Shown: positions 1 to 5,476, numbered from the stretch's first letter. The stretch: 5,553 nt of DNA from an uncultured Clostridia bacterium (GCA_947628385.1 CANQZS010000124.1:1-5553), one strand, 5' to 3'. Program-made: numbers and translations. Notes: a model not told the origin generated them from the sequence alone.

Positions 1-30
1 CCGCCCCTTGACCCCGCAAGTCTGGGCAAA

Positions 31-49
31 ACAAAACCAAAGGTTTTGT
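31..49 (-). terminator. Weak candidate terminator of the ABC importer operon
   Basis: An 8-bp perfect stem pairs 31-38 (ACAAAACC) with 42-49 (GGTTTTGT) around an AAA loop. Read on the minus strand, the 5' arm is A-rich and the 3' arm is U-rich, continuing into TTTGCCC. That is the right polarity for a terminator of leftward transcription, about 80 bases after the ATPase stop. The stem has only a few G-C pairs and the following U run is short, so termination would be weak. It is still a better candidate than the palindrome at 68-90, whose U-rich arm is on the wrong side. Confidence 0.35.
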
Positions 50-67
50 CTGGCTTGACCAGCTTTA

Positions 68-90
68 TATTTTGCGCTTCGCGCAAAATA
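68..90. repeat. Palindromic intergenic repeat, copy 1
   Basis: A perfect 10-bp inverted repeat: TATTTTGCGC at 68-77 pairs with GCGCAAAATA at 81-90 around a TTC loop. The same stem, with a different loop, recurs at 3352-3375. Both copies are preceded by AT and followed, after one variable base, by GTAAT on the plus strand, so they share sequence beyond the stem and lie in the same orientation. On either strand the U-rich arm comes first and the A-rich arm last, the reverse of an intrinsic terminator. It lies 3' of the ATPase gene. It may be a REP-like dispersed element. Confidence 0.6.
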
Positions 91-129
91 GTAATTACTT
101 TTTCGACAGGCTGTGGACTGCTTTTTTAT

Positions 130-888
130 TTACTGTTCCAGTTTTTTTAGGAACGCTTTTGTGCGCTCATTAGACGGGTTGTCTATAACGTCCTTGGGCT
201 TGCCCTGTTCGATTATCATTCCTCCGTCCATAAAAACAACATGGCTTGAAACACTTCTCGCAAAATCAATTTCATGAGTGACGATCACCATTGTCATTTT
301 TTCCGCTGCAAGCTCTTTGAGAACTTTGAGGATCTCCGCAGTAAGCTCCGGATCAAGCGCAGAGGTCGGCTCGTCAAAGAATATCATTTTCGGCTTCATT
401 GCAAGCGCCCGTGCGATCGCAACACGCTGCTGCTGTCCGCCGGAAAGCTGATACGGATAAAAATCTCCCTTGTCCGAAAGTCCCATTTTTTTCAGCAGAG
501 CTTCCGCTTCTTTCATTACCTCATCTTTATTCCTTTTCAGAACGTGTATCGGCGCGTCGGTAATGTTTTTCAGAACGGTGTAGTGGGGGAAAAGATTGAA
601 ATTCTGAAAAACCAGTCCGAAGCTGTGCTTTATTTCATTCAGCTCCGCTTTTGAAGCGTATGCCGGCTTGCCGTCCTTTTCGGAAACTGCGGTCTTTCCG
701 CAGTATGTCATTATTCCTCCGTCTATAGTTTCAAGCATGGAAATGCACCGCAGGAATGTTGATTTTCCCGAGCCTGACGGTCCGAGAATGGAAACTACTT
801 CGCCCTCGTTTACCGACATGGAAATATCTTTAAGGACTTCCAGATCGCCGAAGCTTTTTTTCAGATTTTTTATTTCAAGTAAATTCAT
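130..888 (-). CDS. Polar amino-acid ABC transporter ATP-binding protein (GlnQ/ArtP type)
   Basis: This is the cytoplasmic ATPase that should power the importer encoded by the upstream gene. Using the ATG at 888 it has 252 residues, a usual length for the family. All nucleotide-binding motifs are intact: Walker A GPSGSGKS at 36-43, Q-loop Gln95 in VFQNFNLFPH, signature LSGGQ at 148-152, Walker B MIFFDEP at 168-174 with catalytic Glu173, D-loop SALDP, and H-loop His205 in VTHE. The pattern FQNFNLFPH...LSGGQQQRVAIARALA is typical of the polar amino-acid (glutamine, arginine, cystine) importer ATPases. The start was chosen because AAGGTGG (897-903) sits 8 bases before ATG888. An in-frame GTG at 900 would overlap that ribosome binding site. 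The gene begins 20 bases after the permease stop, so the two are surely one operon. The transported amino acid cannot be told from this subunit. Confidence 0.95.
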   Translation of the reverse strand: MNLLEIKNLKKSFGDLEVLKDISMSVNEGEVVSILGPSGSGKSTFLRCISMLETIDGGIMTYCGKTAVSEKDGKPAYASKAELNEIKHSFGLVFQNFNLFPHYTVLKNITDAPIHVLKRNKDEVMKEAEALLKKMGLSDKGDFYPYQLSGGQQQRVAIARALAMKPKMIFFDEPTSALDPELTAEILKVLKELAAEKMTMVIVTHEIDFARSVSSHVVFMDGGMIIEQGKPKDVIDNPSNERTKAFLKKLEQ

Positions 889-908
889 AATTTTAACCAC
901 CTTATTTA

Positions 909-2414
909 TTATCTGAAATAATTCATTTTCTTTTCAAGCTTATCCATTATCATTGCAACGATAAAGTTGAATACATAGTAGAATACGCCTGCTACGAACA
1001 GCGGCATTATAGTAGCTTCCGCAGCCGCTACCTGCTTTGCAAGGGTGAACATTTCCGTGTATGAGATCGCAAATGCAAGGGAGGTATCCTTTACAAGCGT
1101 TATTACCTCGTTGGTAATTGACGGGATAATATTTTTCAGCATCTGCGGAAATACGATCTTGAAAAATTTCTGAGGTCTGCTGTATCCGAGGATCTCACAG
1201 GCTTCATGCTGACCTGTAGGAACGGCTTGTATGCCCGAACGGTAAATTTCCGCAAAGTATGCCGCATAGTTCAGGGAGAATCCGATTATTACCGCATAGA
1301 AACGGTAATTCCCCGCAGTGCTTACTCCGAACAGAAAGAACGGTCCAAAGAAAACCACCAGCAATTGAAGCATGAGCGGAGTTCCGCGAACAATTGATAT
1401 GTAAAGCTTTACGAGCCAGCTAAGCGGTTTGAATTTTGACATTCTGCCAAATGCTATCATAAGTCCCAAGGGAAGCGAGAAAAGCAGCGTCAGCAGGAAT
1501 ATTGCAAGGGAAGCTCCCACACCCTTTAAAAGCTGCGAGCAGACGCTTGTAAGCCTGTCCCAAAATGAAGCCTTTTCATAAGCCGCCGCTTCGTCAGAGA
1601 TCTGATCCTCCGCGCTGAGACAAACGCTGTCGGTCAGCCCCCATTTTTCTGCAATGCGGTCAAACGTACCGTCTGCAAGCATTTCAAGGAGAGTTTCCTG
1701 AACTTCATCGCGAAGCTCGGTATTTCCGAGCAGGAAGCCTATGCCGTATTCCTCTGAGGAAATACGCTCGTCGAGCATGGTAAATCCGCCGCCGCGAGCC
1801 TCCATTTCGTAGCTTGCAACGCCTATATCCATGCATACTGCGTCTACCGCGCCGCTTTGGAGATTGAGGAACGCGCTGTTATAGTCGCCTACCTGCTGAA
1901 GATCCGCAAAGCTTGCTGCAAGAGCTTTGTTCTCTTCCGACGCGTCATCGCCTGTGAAAGCCGCAAGAGCGGAGCTGTCCGCCTGAACCGCAACGATCTT
2001 CCCCGCAAGCTGACTCAGCTCGGTAATGCCGGAATCATCACGGACGATAGCGACCTGAGAATTATCAACATAGGGAGTGCTCCATGTGTAGTCGTTTTCT
2101 CTGCCGTTCATGGTAAAGCCGTTCCAGATACAGTCTATTGCGCCGGTCTTAAGCTCCATATCCTTGGAATTCCAGTCTATAGGCTGTTTGATAAGGGTCC
2201 AGCCGCGCCTGTCGCAGACCTCCTGCGCAAGCGAAAGGTCAAATCCCACATATTCGCCGGTTTCGGTATCCTGATAGCCATACGGGGGGAATTCCGCGTC
2301 AAAGCCTACCGTAAATGTGGAACGCAGATCTTCGGCAGCGGAATTCAGCGGCAGTATCACCGTCATAATGACAGCGGACAGCACCGCAAGGATCAATGCT
2401 CTTTGTTTTTTCAT
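909..2414 (-). CDS. Amino-acid ABC transporter, fused substrate-binding protein and permease
   Basis: This 501-residue protein joins the extracellular amino-acid receptor and the membrane channel in one chain. Residues 1-26 are a signal peptide (KKQR, a hydrophobic core, then NSAAED). There is no lipobox cysteine, as expected when the receptor is tethered by its own permease. Residues about 32-262 are a family-3 solute-binding domain (FTVGFDAEFPPYGY, GFDLSLAQEV, Arg105 in TMNGRENDYTWS as the likely carboxylate ligand, and Asp196). After a linker of about 30 residues, about 295-495 is a HisM/GlnP-type permease with hydrophobic segments near 297-322, 336-363, 371-390 and 470-490. The ATPase-coupling loop is at 389-424 (HEACEILGY, then FPQ). 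Two copies plus two ATPases would make a full importer, so no separate permease gene is needed. ATG2414 follows an AAGGA site at 2423-2427 with 8 bases of spacing and begins a proper signal peptide. The in-frame upstream codon at 2468 adds an 18-residue non-signal extension and coincides with the predicted transcription start. The substrate is a polar amino acid, not further resolved. Confidence 0.93.
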   Translation of the reverse strand: MKKQRALILAVLSAVIMTVILPLNSAAEDLRSTFTVGFDAEFPPYGYQDTETGEYVGFDLSLAQEVCDRRGWTLIKQPIDWNSKDMELKTGAIDCIWNGFTMNGRENDYTWSTPYVDNSQVAIVRDDSGITELSQLAGKIVAVQADSSALAAFTGDDASEENKALAASFADLQQVGDYNSAFLNLQSGAVDAVCMDIGVASYEMEARGGGFTMLDERISSEEYGIGFLLGNTELRDEVQETLLEMLADGTFDRIAEKWGLTDSVCLSAEDQISDEAAAYEKASFWDRLTSVCSQLLKGVGASLAIFLLTLLFSLPLGLMIAFGRMSKFKPLSWLVKLYISIVRGTPLMLQLLVVFFGPFFLFGVSTAGNYRFYAVIIGFSLNYAAYFAEIYRSGIQAVPTGQHEACEILGYSRPQKFFKIVFPQMLKNIIPSITNEVITLVKDTSLAFAISYTEMFTLAKQVAAAEATIMPLFVAGVFYYVFNFIVAMIMDKLEKKMNYFR

Positions 2415-2474
2415 AAAATAATTCCTTTCCTTGTATTCAGAAAAATGCTGAGATCGCCGAGGTAACATATCAAT

Positions 2475-2503
2475 ACTTTAACATAAAAAAAGATAAATGT
2501 CAA
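2475..2503 (-). promoter_or_regulatory. Sigma-A-type promoter of the ABC importer operon
   Basis: Read on the minus strand, the -35 is a perfect TTGACA (2503 to 2498). A 17-base spacer follows, then TAAAGT (2480 to 2475), preceded by TGT as an extended -10. Transcription should start near 2468, giving a leader of about 53 bases before ATG2414. I saw no strong leader hairpin or recognisable riboswitch. The layout mirrors the SDR promoter opposite. Confidence 0.8.
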
Positions 2504-2505
2504 TA

Positions 2506-2529
2506 ACCGCGCAACAAATATTGCACGGT
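2506..2529. promoter_or_regulatory. Candidate shared operator: 24-base imperfect dyad
   Basis: The left half ACCGCGCAAC (2506-2515) and the inverted right half ACCGTGCAAT (2529 to 2520) agree at 8 of 10 positions, and both differences are C/T transitions. The dyad fills almost exactly the gap between the two divergent -35 boxes (2498-2503 and 2531-2536), leaving two bases on one side and one on the other. Its centre would be about -49 from both predicted start sites. That placement suits a regulator acting on both promoters, either as an activator or by blocking RNA polymerase. The regulator is not encoded in the window and I do not recognise the half-site. Confidence 0.55.
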
Positions 2530-2530
2530 A

Positions 2531-2559
2531 TTGACATTGCTGTATAAATATGTTAAAAT
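2531..2559 (+). promoter_or_regulatory. Sigma-A-type promoter of the SDR gene
   Basis: A perfect -35 TTGACA at 2531-2536, a 17-base spacer and TAAAAT at 2554-2559, preceded by TGT as an extended -10. The predicted start is near 2566, leaving a leader of about 23 bases. That leader contains the AAGGAG ribosome binding site (2575-2580), 8 bases before ATG2589. With near-consensus boxes this should be a strong promoter unless repressed. Confidence 0.85.
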
Positions 2560-2588
2560 TATGAAAATAACAGTAAGGAGTTTTTGCT

Positions 2589-3347
2589 ATGGTAGATGTA
2601 AAAAACAAATGGGCATTCATAACCGGAGCTGCAAGAGGTATAGGTTACCTTACAGCTAAGCTGATGGCTGAAAAAGGCTGTGATCTTATACTTCACAGCA
2701 GGGATATTTCGCACACCGAAAAAGTGATCTCTGAGGTAAAGGCAATGGGAGTCAATGCTTATGCAGTCTCTGCGGAGCTTTCCGACCTTGACAGCGTAAA
2801 AGCAATGCTTGAAAGGATAGACAGCTTCGGCGTGAATGTTGACATTGTTATGAACAATGCGGGAATGCAGATAGCTTACCGCACCGATTACTTTAAAACG
2901 CCTGTGGAGGATTATACCGAAAGCTTCAAGATAAATACGGTAGCGCCCGCGATGATATGCTATCATTTCATGCCAAAAATGATAGAGCGCGGCTTTGGCA
3001 GGACAATCAATACTACCAGCGGCATAGCGCTTGAACCTGAACAGGCGGGATATTCCGCAAGCAAGGCTGCGCTTGACAAGATCACGATTGATCTTGGTTC
3101 AAAGGTAGAGGGTACAGATGTTATGATAAATCTTACCGATCCCGGCTGGTGCAGGACGGATCTTGGAGGTCCCAATGCTCCCAACGCACCGGAAAGCGCT
3201 GTTCCGGGAGTTGCGGTAGGAGCGTTTGTAGATGATAAAAAGTCCGGACGTTATTTAAACGCTTCATATTTTGCGGGAATGACTCTTGAGGCTGCTGTTG
3301 CAAAAGCGGAAGCCGAGTTTGACAGTCCCTACAAAAAGAATGGATAA
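2589..3347 (+). CDS. Short-chain dehydrogenase/reductase (SDR), substrate unknown
   Basis: This 252-residue protein is a classical-length Rossmann-fold oxidoreductase that should reduce a carbonyl or oxidise an alcohol with NAD(P)(H) in the cytoplasm. Visible motifs, in order, are TGAARGIG at 12-19 (dinucleotide loop), NNAG at 89-92, structural Asn116 in FKINTVAP, Tyr155 and Lys159 in YSASK, and PGWCRTDLGGPNAP at 186-198. The last resembles the PGWVRTDMGG segment of carbonyl-reductase-like SDRs. Ser37-Arg38 after the second beta strand suggests NADP(H), an inference. An ungapped comparison with FabG (Ser138, Tyr151) puts Thr142 at the catalytic serine position, although Ser144 is two residues on. 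The start is fixed by AAGGAG 8 bases upstream. The gene is monocistronic, divergent from the importer with shared control DNA, and convergent with GH5. The motifs do not reveal the substrate. Confidence 0.9.
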   Translation: MVDVKNKWAFITGAARGIGYLTAKLMAEKGCDLILHSRDISHTEKVISEVKAMGVNAYAVSAELSDLDSVKAMLERIDSFGVNVDIVMNNAGMQIAYRTDYFKTPVEDYTESFKINTVAPAMICYHFMPKMIERGFGRTINTTSGIALEPEQAGYSASKAALDKITIDLGSKVEGTDVMINLTDPGWCRTDLGGPNAPNAPESAVPGVAVGAFVDDKKSGRYLNASYFAGMTLEAAVAKAEAEFDSPYKKNG

Positions 3348-3351
3348 ACAT

Positions 3352-3375
3352 ATTTTGCGCCATTAGGCGCAAAAT
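3352..3375. repeat. Palindromic intergenic repeat, copy 2
   Basis: ATTTTGCGCC at 3352-3361 pairs perfectly with GGCGCAAAAT at 3366-3375 around an ATTA loop. It matches the stem at 68-90 (ATTTTGCGC/GCGCAAAAT) with a different loop and the same GTAAT to its right. It fills most of the 40-base gap between the convergent SDR and GH5 stops, the place where a bidirectional terminator would be expected. However, the U-rich arm comes first on both strands and no U run follows, so it is not a canonical intrinsic terminator. It could still fold at the mRNA 3' ends and stabilise them. Confidence 0.6.
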
Positions 3376-3387
3376 TGTAATAGCACA

Positions 3388-4599
3388 TTATGAAAGCTTT
3401 TGAGTGATCCTGCGGATCACCTCTCTGTCAGAGTCCGATTTTATTCTGTATTCCGTGCGGGAATAAAAACCATCGTTTACGTCCCATATAACAGGAACAA
3501 ATCCATTGTCCGTAAGCGAATCAAGAACGATCTCCAGACATTCCGAGGTGTCCTTGTGTTCTGCATCGGACGCAAAATTCTGATCGGGATATGTTGCTGT
3601 CGTCTCTCCCACAAATACCGGTATGCCCTTGTCGGTGAACGCCGACTTTAACAAAGCACATTGGGAATCTATGTAGTCAAGCCATTTCTGACCGCCTATC
3701 TGATTGCTCCAGAACATGGAATTGTCCACATAATGCACCGATACCATCAGCTTGTTCTCTACTGTGTCGGAAGGCATTATAAACTGATCCGATGTTGTAA
3801 GATCTATATTCGTCCAATATCCGGAAACTATCAGGACCCTTTCGGAATTGTTCCCTCCGGTCGCCCTTACCGCGTCAACAAAGGTCTGGTTGAGCGCATT
3901 GGTAAGCTTGTAGCCGTCCGGCTTGCTCAGCTCCGTAAGCTCGCCGCTTTCGTTAAACTGACTTCCGCCGAGATATTCGTTGAATCCCTCAAATACTACA
4001 GTCTCGGGATAATCCTTGAATTCCTCCGCTATCTGTGTCCAGAGGTGCGAAAATATCTTTTCACAGTCCTCAAGGGAATTCCTCCTGATTATGAATTCGT
4101 CAAAGTGGTGTATGTTCACAACTGCGTAAACTCCCGATCTTTGGCAATAGTCCACTATTTCACGGACCCGCGCCATGTATTCGGGAGATATATCCCATTT
4201 GCCGTCGTTTTCCATCATATTGCCCCAGAAAACAGGTATGCGGACGGTGTTGAAGCCCTCGCTTTTTATGCCGTCGATGATCTCCTGAGTAGTTGGGACC
4301 GCGCCCCAGTATGTTTCATAGTCAGTGGGAGTGTTCCCGCCGACGGTGGGAATCCACTTGTAGGTGATCTTTTCGCAGCCGCCGGCATTGTAAGCCTCCA
4401 TGGTGTTTCCGAGGTTAAGTCCTATGCCCATTGCCTTTGCCGTCTCGGACGCGTCCATAAAATCGCTTTGTCCGACCGTTTCTGCTTCTGCGGATCCGTT
4501 TGCAGTTGTGACGGAGGCGGATCCTCCGTTTCCTGCCGAGCAGCCTGTTGCCGCAAGCAGTGCGGCGGCAAGAATTATCCTGATGAGCTTCTTTTTCAT
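3388..4599 (-). CDS. Glycoside hydrolase family 5 lipoprotein (endo-beta-glucanase-like)
   Basis: A 403-residue GH5 enzyme expected to cut beta-1,4-linked polysaccharide (cellulose, xyloglucan or mixed-linkage glucan) at the cell surface. Residues 1-20 are a lipoprotein signal ending in LLAATGC, so Cys20 would be lipidated. The residue at -3 is Ala rather than Leu, a relaxed lipobox. A low-complexity Gly/Ser/Thr/Ala linker (21-48) leads to one catalytic domain (about 52-400). The domain has MGIGLNLGNT, Arg120 in NTVRIPVFW, His164-His165 in NIHH, acid/base Glu208 in EGFNE, His289-Tyr290, nucleophile Glu332 in VFVGETTATY, and Trp372. WGAVPTTQEIIDGIK resembles subfamily GH5_4, but the subfamily is an inference. 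No dockerin or carbohydrate-binding module is present, so it is not a cellulosome subunit. AGGAGGG at 4606-4612 lies 6 bases before ATG4599. It is second in a unit with the hydrolase, 61 bases downstream, with no obvious promoter between. Confidence 0.9.
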   Translation of the reverse strand: MKKKLIRIILAAALLAATGCSAGNGGSASVTTANGSAEAETVGQSDFMDASETAKAMGIGLNLGNTMEAYNAGGCEKITYKWIPTVGGNTPTDYETYWGAVPTTQEIIDGIKSEGFNTVRIPVFWGNMMENDGKWDISPEYMARVREIVDYCQRSGVYAVVNIHHFDEFIIRRNSLEDCEKIFSHLWTQIAEEFKDYPETVVFEGFNEYLGGSQFNESGELTELSKPDGYKLTNALNQTFVDAVRATGGNNSERVLIVSGYWTNIDLTTSDQFIMPSDTVENKLMVSVHYVDNSMFWSNQIGGQKWLDYIDSQCALLKSAFTDKGIPVFVGETTATYPDQNFASDAEHKDTSECLEIVLDSLTDNGFVPVIWDVNDGFYSRTEYRIKSDSDREVIRRITQKLS

Positions 4600-4643
4600 A
4601 GCGTTCCCTCCTGTAAATTGCGATCTTTACGGCTTGTTCCTGC

Positions 4644-4661
4644 GGGAGCCGTGCGGCTCCT
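4644..4661 (-). other. Intercistronic hairpin between hydrolase and GH5 genes
   Basis: GGAGCC (4645-4650) and GGCTCC (4655-4660) form a perfect 6-bp GC-rich stem with a 4-base loop, extendable by one G-U pair. It abuts the hydrolase stop codon (4661-4663). On the minus strand no U run follows, so it should not be an efficient terminator. It may act as an RNA-processing or stability element that sets relative expression of the two genes. That role is an inference. Confidence 0.4.
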
Positions 4662-5401
4662 TATGCGGACAAGCTTTTTATATCGGCGCATATGCTGCGG
4701 ATAAGCTTTTCTCGTGCTTTGCGGGAGAATCCGTGTCCCTCGTCCGGAAAAATATCAAGGCTCGCGTGAGGAAAAGCTTTCTTAGCCTTTTCAGAGTAGG
4801 AAATGTCCACGAGACGATCCGCGCTGCCGTGATAGATCCTGACTCTTCCGTTATATTTTCCGATAAGCTCGTAAACGTCACGATCCGGTATCCCGTCGCA
4901 GAATTTCTGTGAAAGGTACATTCCCATAAATTCCTTTTTGTCCGGTATGGATCTGTTTTTCCAGTCATGGGGTATGCAGAACGCGGGGTAGAGCAGGTAA
5001 AGTCCTTTTATTCGTTCGTCGGCTGTGAGTGCGGAAACAAGACCGCCCTGACTTTCACCGTAAAGGAAAATTTTGTCAGTATCTGCCGTGCCAATGCTTT
5101 CTATATAGCTTATTACGCTTTTGAGATCGTTGATCTCGGAATTTACGCTCATGTCAAGAGAGCTGCCGCTGCTTTCCGAGTGCAGCGAGCCTCCGCAGAA
5201 ATCAAAGCTGAATGCGAATATCCCGTTTTCCGCCAATGCAAGAGCCAGATCGGCAAGATCGTTTCTCGATGAATTGTACCCGTGGCTCAGTATTACCGAC
5301 GGGAGCTTCCCGCCGGCGGCTTCGGGAATGAATGACGTTCCGGCAATAGTCCTGTCCGGAAGCTCTATTATGGTATTTTTTGTAAGCACGCTGTAATTCA
5401 T
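4661..5401 (-). CDS. Alpha/beta hydrolase, cinnamoyl/feruloyl-esterase-like
   Basis: A 246-residue serine hydrolase without signal peptide or membrane segment, so cytoplasmic. The catalytic set is complete: oxyanion-hole HG at 40-41 (LSHGYNSSRND), nucleophile Ser117 in GESQGG, Asp195 in HGSADRLV and His223 in EGHGFS. The DFCGGS segment (68-72) and the modest insertion at about 141-185 before the acid residue fit the bacterial cinnamoyl-ester hydrolases (Est1E and LJ0536 type), which release ferulic or p-coumaric acid from plant cell-wall esters. Other acyl esters are equally possible, and the substrate is inferred partly from the GH5 neighbour. ATG5401 is preceded by GGGAGG (5408-5413) with 6 bases of spacing. 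A longer in-frame TTG start at 5425 would fall in the tRNA terminator stem and is unlikely. It is the first gene of the two-gene unit and starts only 23 bases after that terminator, leaving almost no room for its own promoter. Confidence 0.85.
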   Translation of the reverse strand: MNYSVLTKNTIIELPDRTIAGTSFIPEAAGGKLPSVILSHGYNSSRNDLADLALALAENGIFAFSFDFCGGSLHSESSGSSLDMSVNSEINDLKSVISYIESIGTADTDKIFLYGESQGGLVSALTADERIKGLYLLYPAFCIPHDWKNRSIPDKKEFMGMYLSQKFCDGIPDRDVYELIGKYNGRVRIYHGSADRLVDISYSEKAKKAFPHASLDIFPDEGHGFSRKAREKLIRSICADIKSLSA

Positions 5402-5424
5402 ATCCTGCCTCCCGTTTATTTGCA

Positions 5425-5466
5425 AAAAGCCGCGTTAAGCCATTCCGGCTTTAAAACGCGGCTTTT
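5425..5466 (-). terminator. Intrinsic terminator of the tRNA-Thr gene
   Basis: The outer stem is 12 bp: AAAAGCCGCGTT (5425-5436) with AACGCGGCTTTT (5455-5466). An inner 5-bp stem, AAGCC (5437-5441) with GGCTT (5447-5451), closes on a 5-base loop, with a small bulge between. Read leftward after the tRNA, the GC-rich stem ends in CTTTTTGC, a good U run. It begins 10 bases after the tRNA 3' end and ends 23 bases before the hydrolase start codon. On the plus strand it also ends in TTTT, so it may work in both directions. Confidence 0.85.
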
Positions 5467-5476
5467 CTGTGACTTA

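Larger units (their letters stand above)
1..129. other. Non-coding 3' flank of the ABC importer operon
   Basis: No convincing gene is seen here. The stretch follows the ATPase gene stop and runs off the left edge. It holds a perfect 8-bp hairpin at 31-49, a perfect 10-bp palindrome at 68-90 and a T-rich stretch beside the stop codon. The C-rich left end (CCGCCCCTTGACCCC) and the hairpins look like intergenic repeat sequence. That reading is an inference, because the element would continue outside the window. Confidence 0.6.

Noticed and set aside
68..90. Palindrome as an intrinsic terminator of the importer operon
   Set aside because: The U-rich arm is 5' and the A-rich arm 3' on both strands, and no U run follows on the minus strand.
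889..900. GTG at 900 as the start of the ATPase
   Set aside because: The GTG lies within the AAGGTGG ribosome binding site, which serves the ATG at 888 with ideal spacing.
1857..2465. A 202-codon open frame on the plus strand opposite the binding-protein domain
   Set aside because: It is antisense to a confident coding region, has no family motifs, and ends inside the divergent control region.
2415..2468. Upstream in-frame start at 2468 for the binding-protein/permease
   Set aside because: It would put 18 charged residues before a normal signal peptide and coincides with the predicted transcription start. ATG2414 has a good ribosome binding site.
2543..2548. TATAAA as the SDR promoter -10
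   Set aside because: It is only 6 bases from the TTGACA box. TAAAAT at 2554-2559 has the correct 17-base spacing and an extended TGT.
3661..4704. A long open frame (347 codons) on the plus strand opposite the GH5 gene
   Set aside because: It lies antisense to a clear GH5 domain with intact catalytic residues. Its own translation has no recognisable domain, and it also runs past the GH5 start. It is a by-product of codon bias.
5402..5425. Extended hydrolase start (TTG) at 5425
   Set aside because: It lies in the tRNA terminator, whereas ATG5401 has GGGAGG 6 bases upstream.
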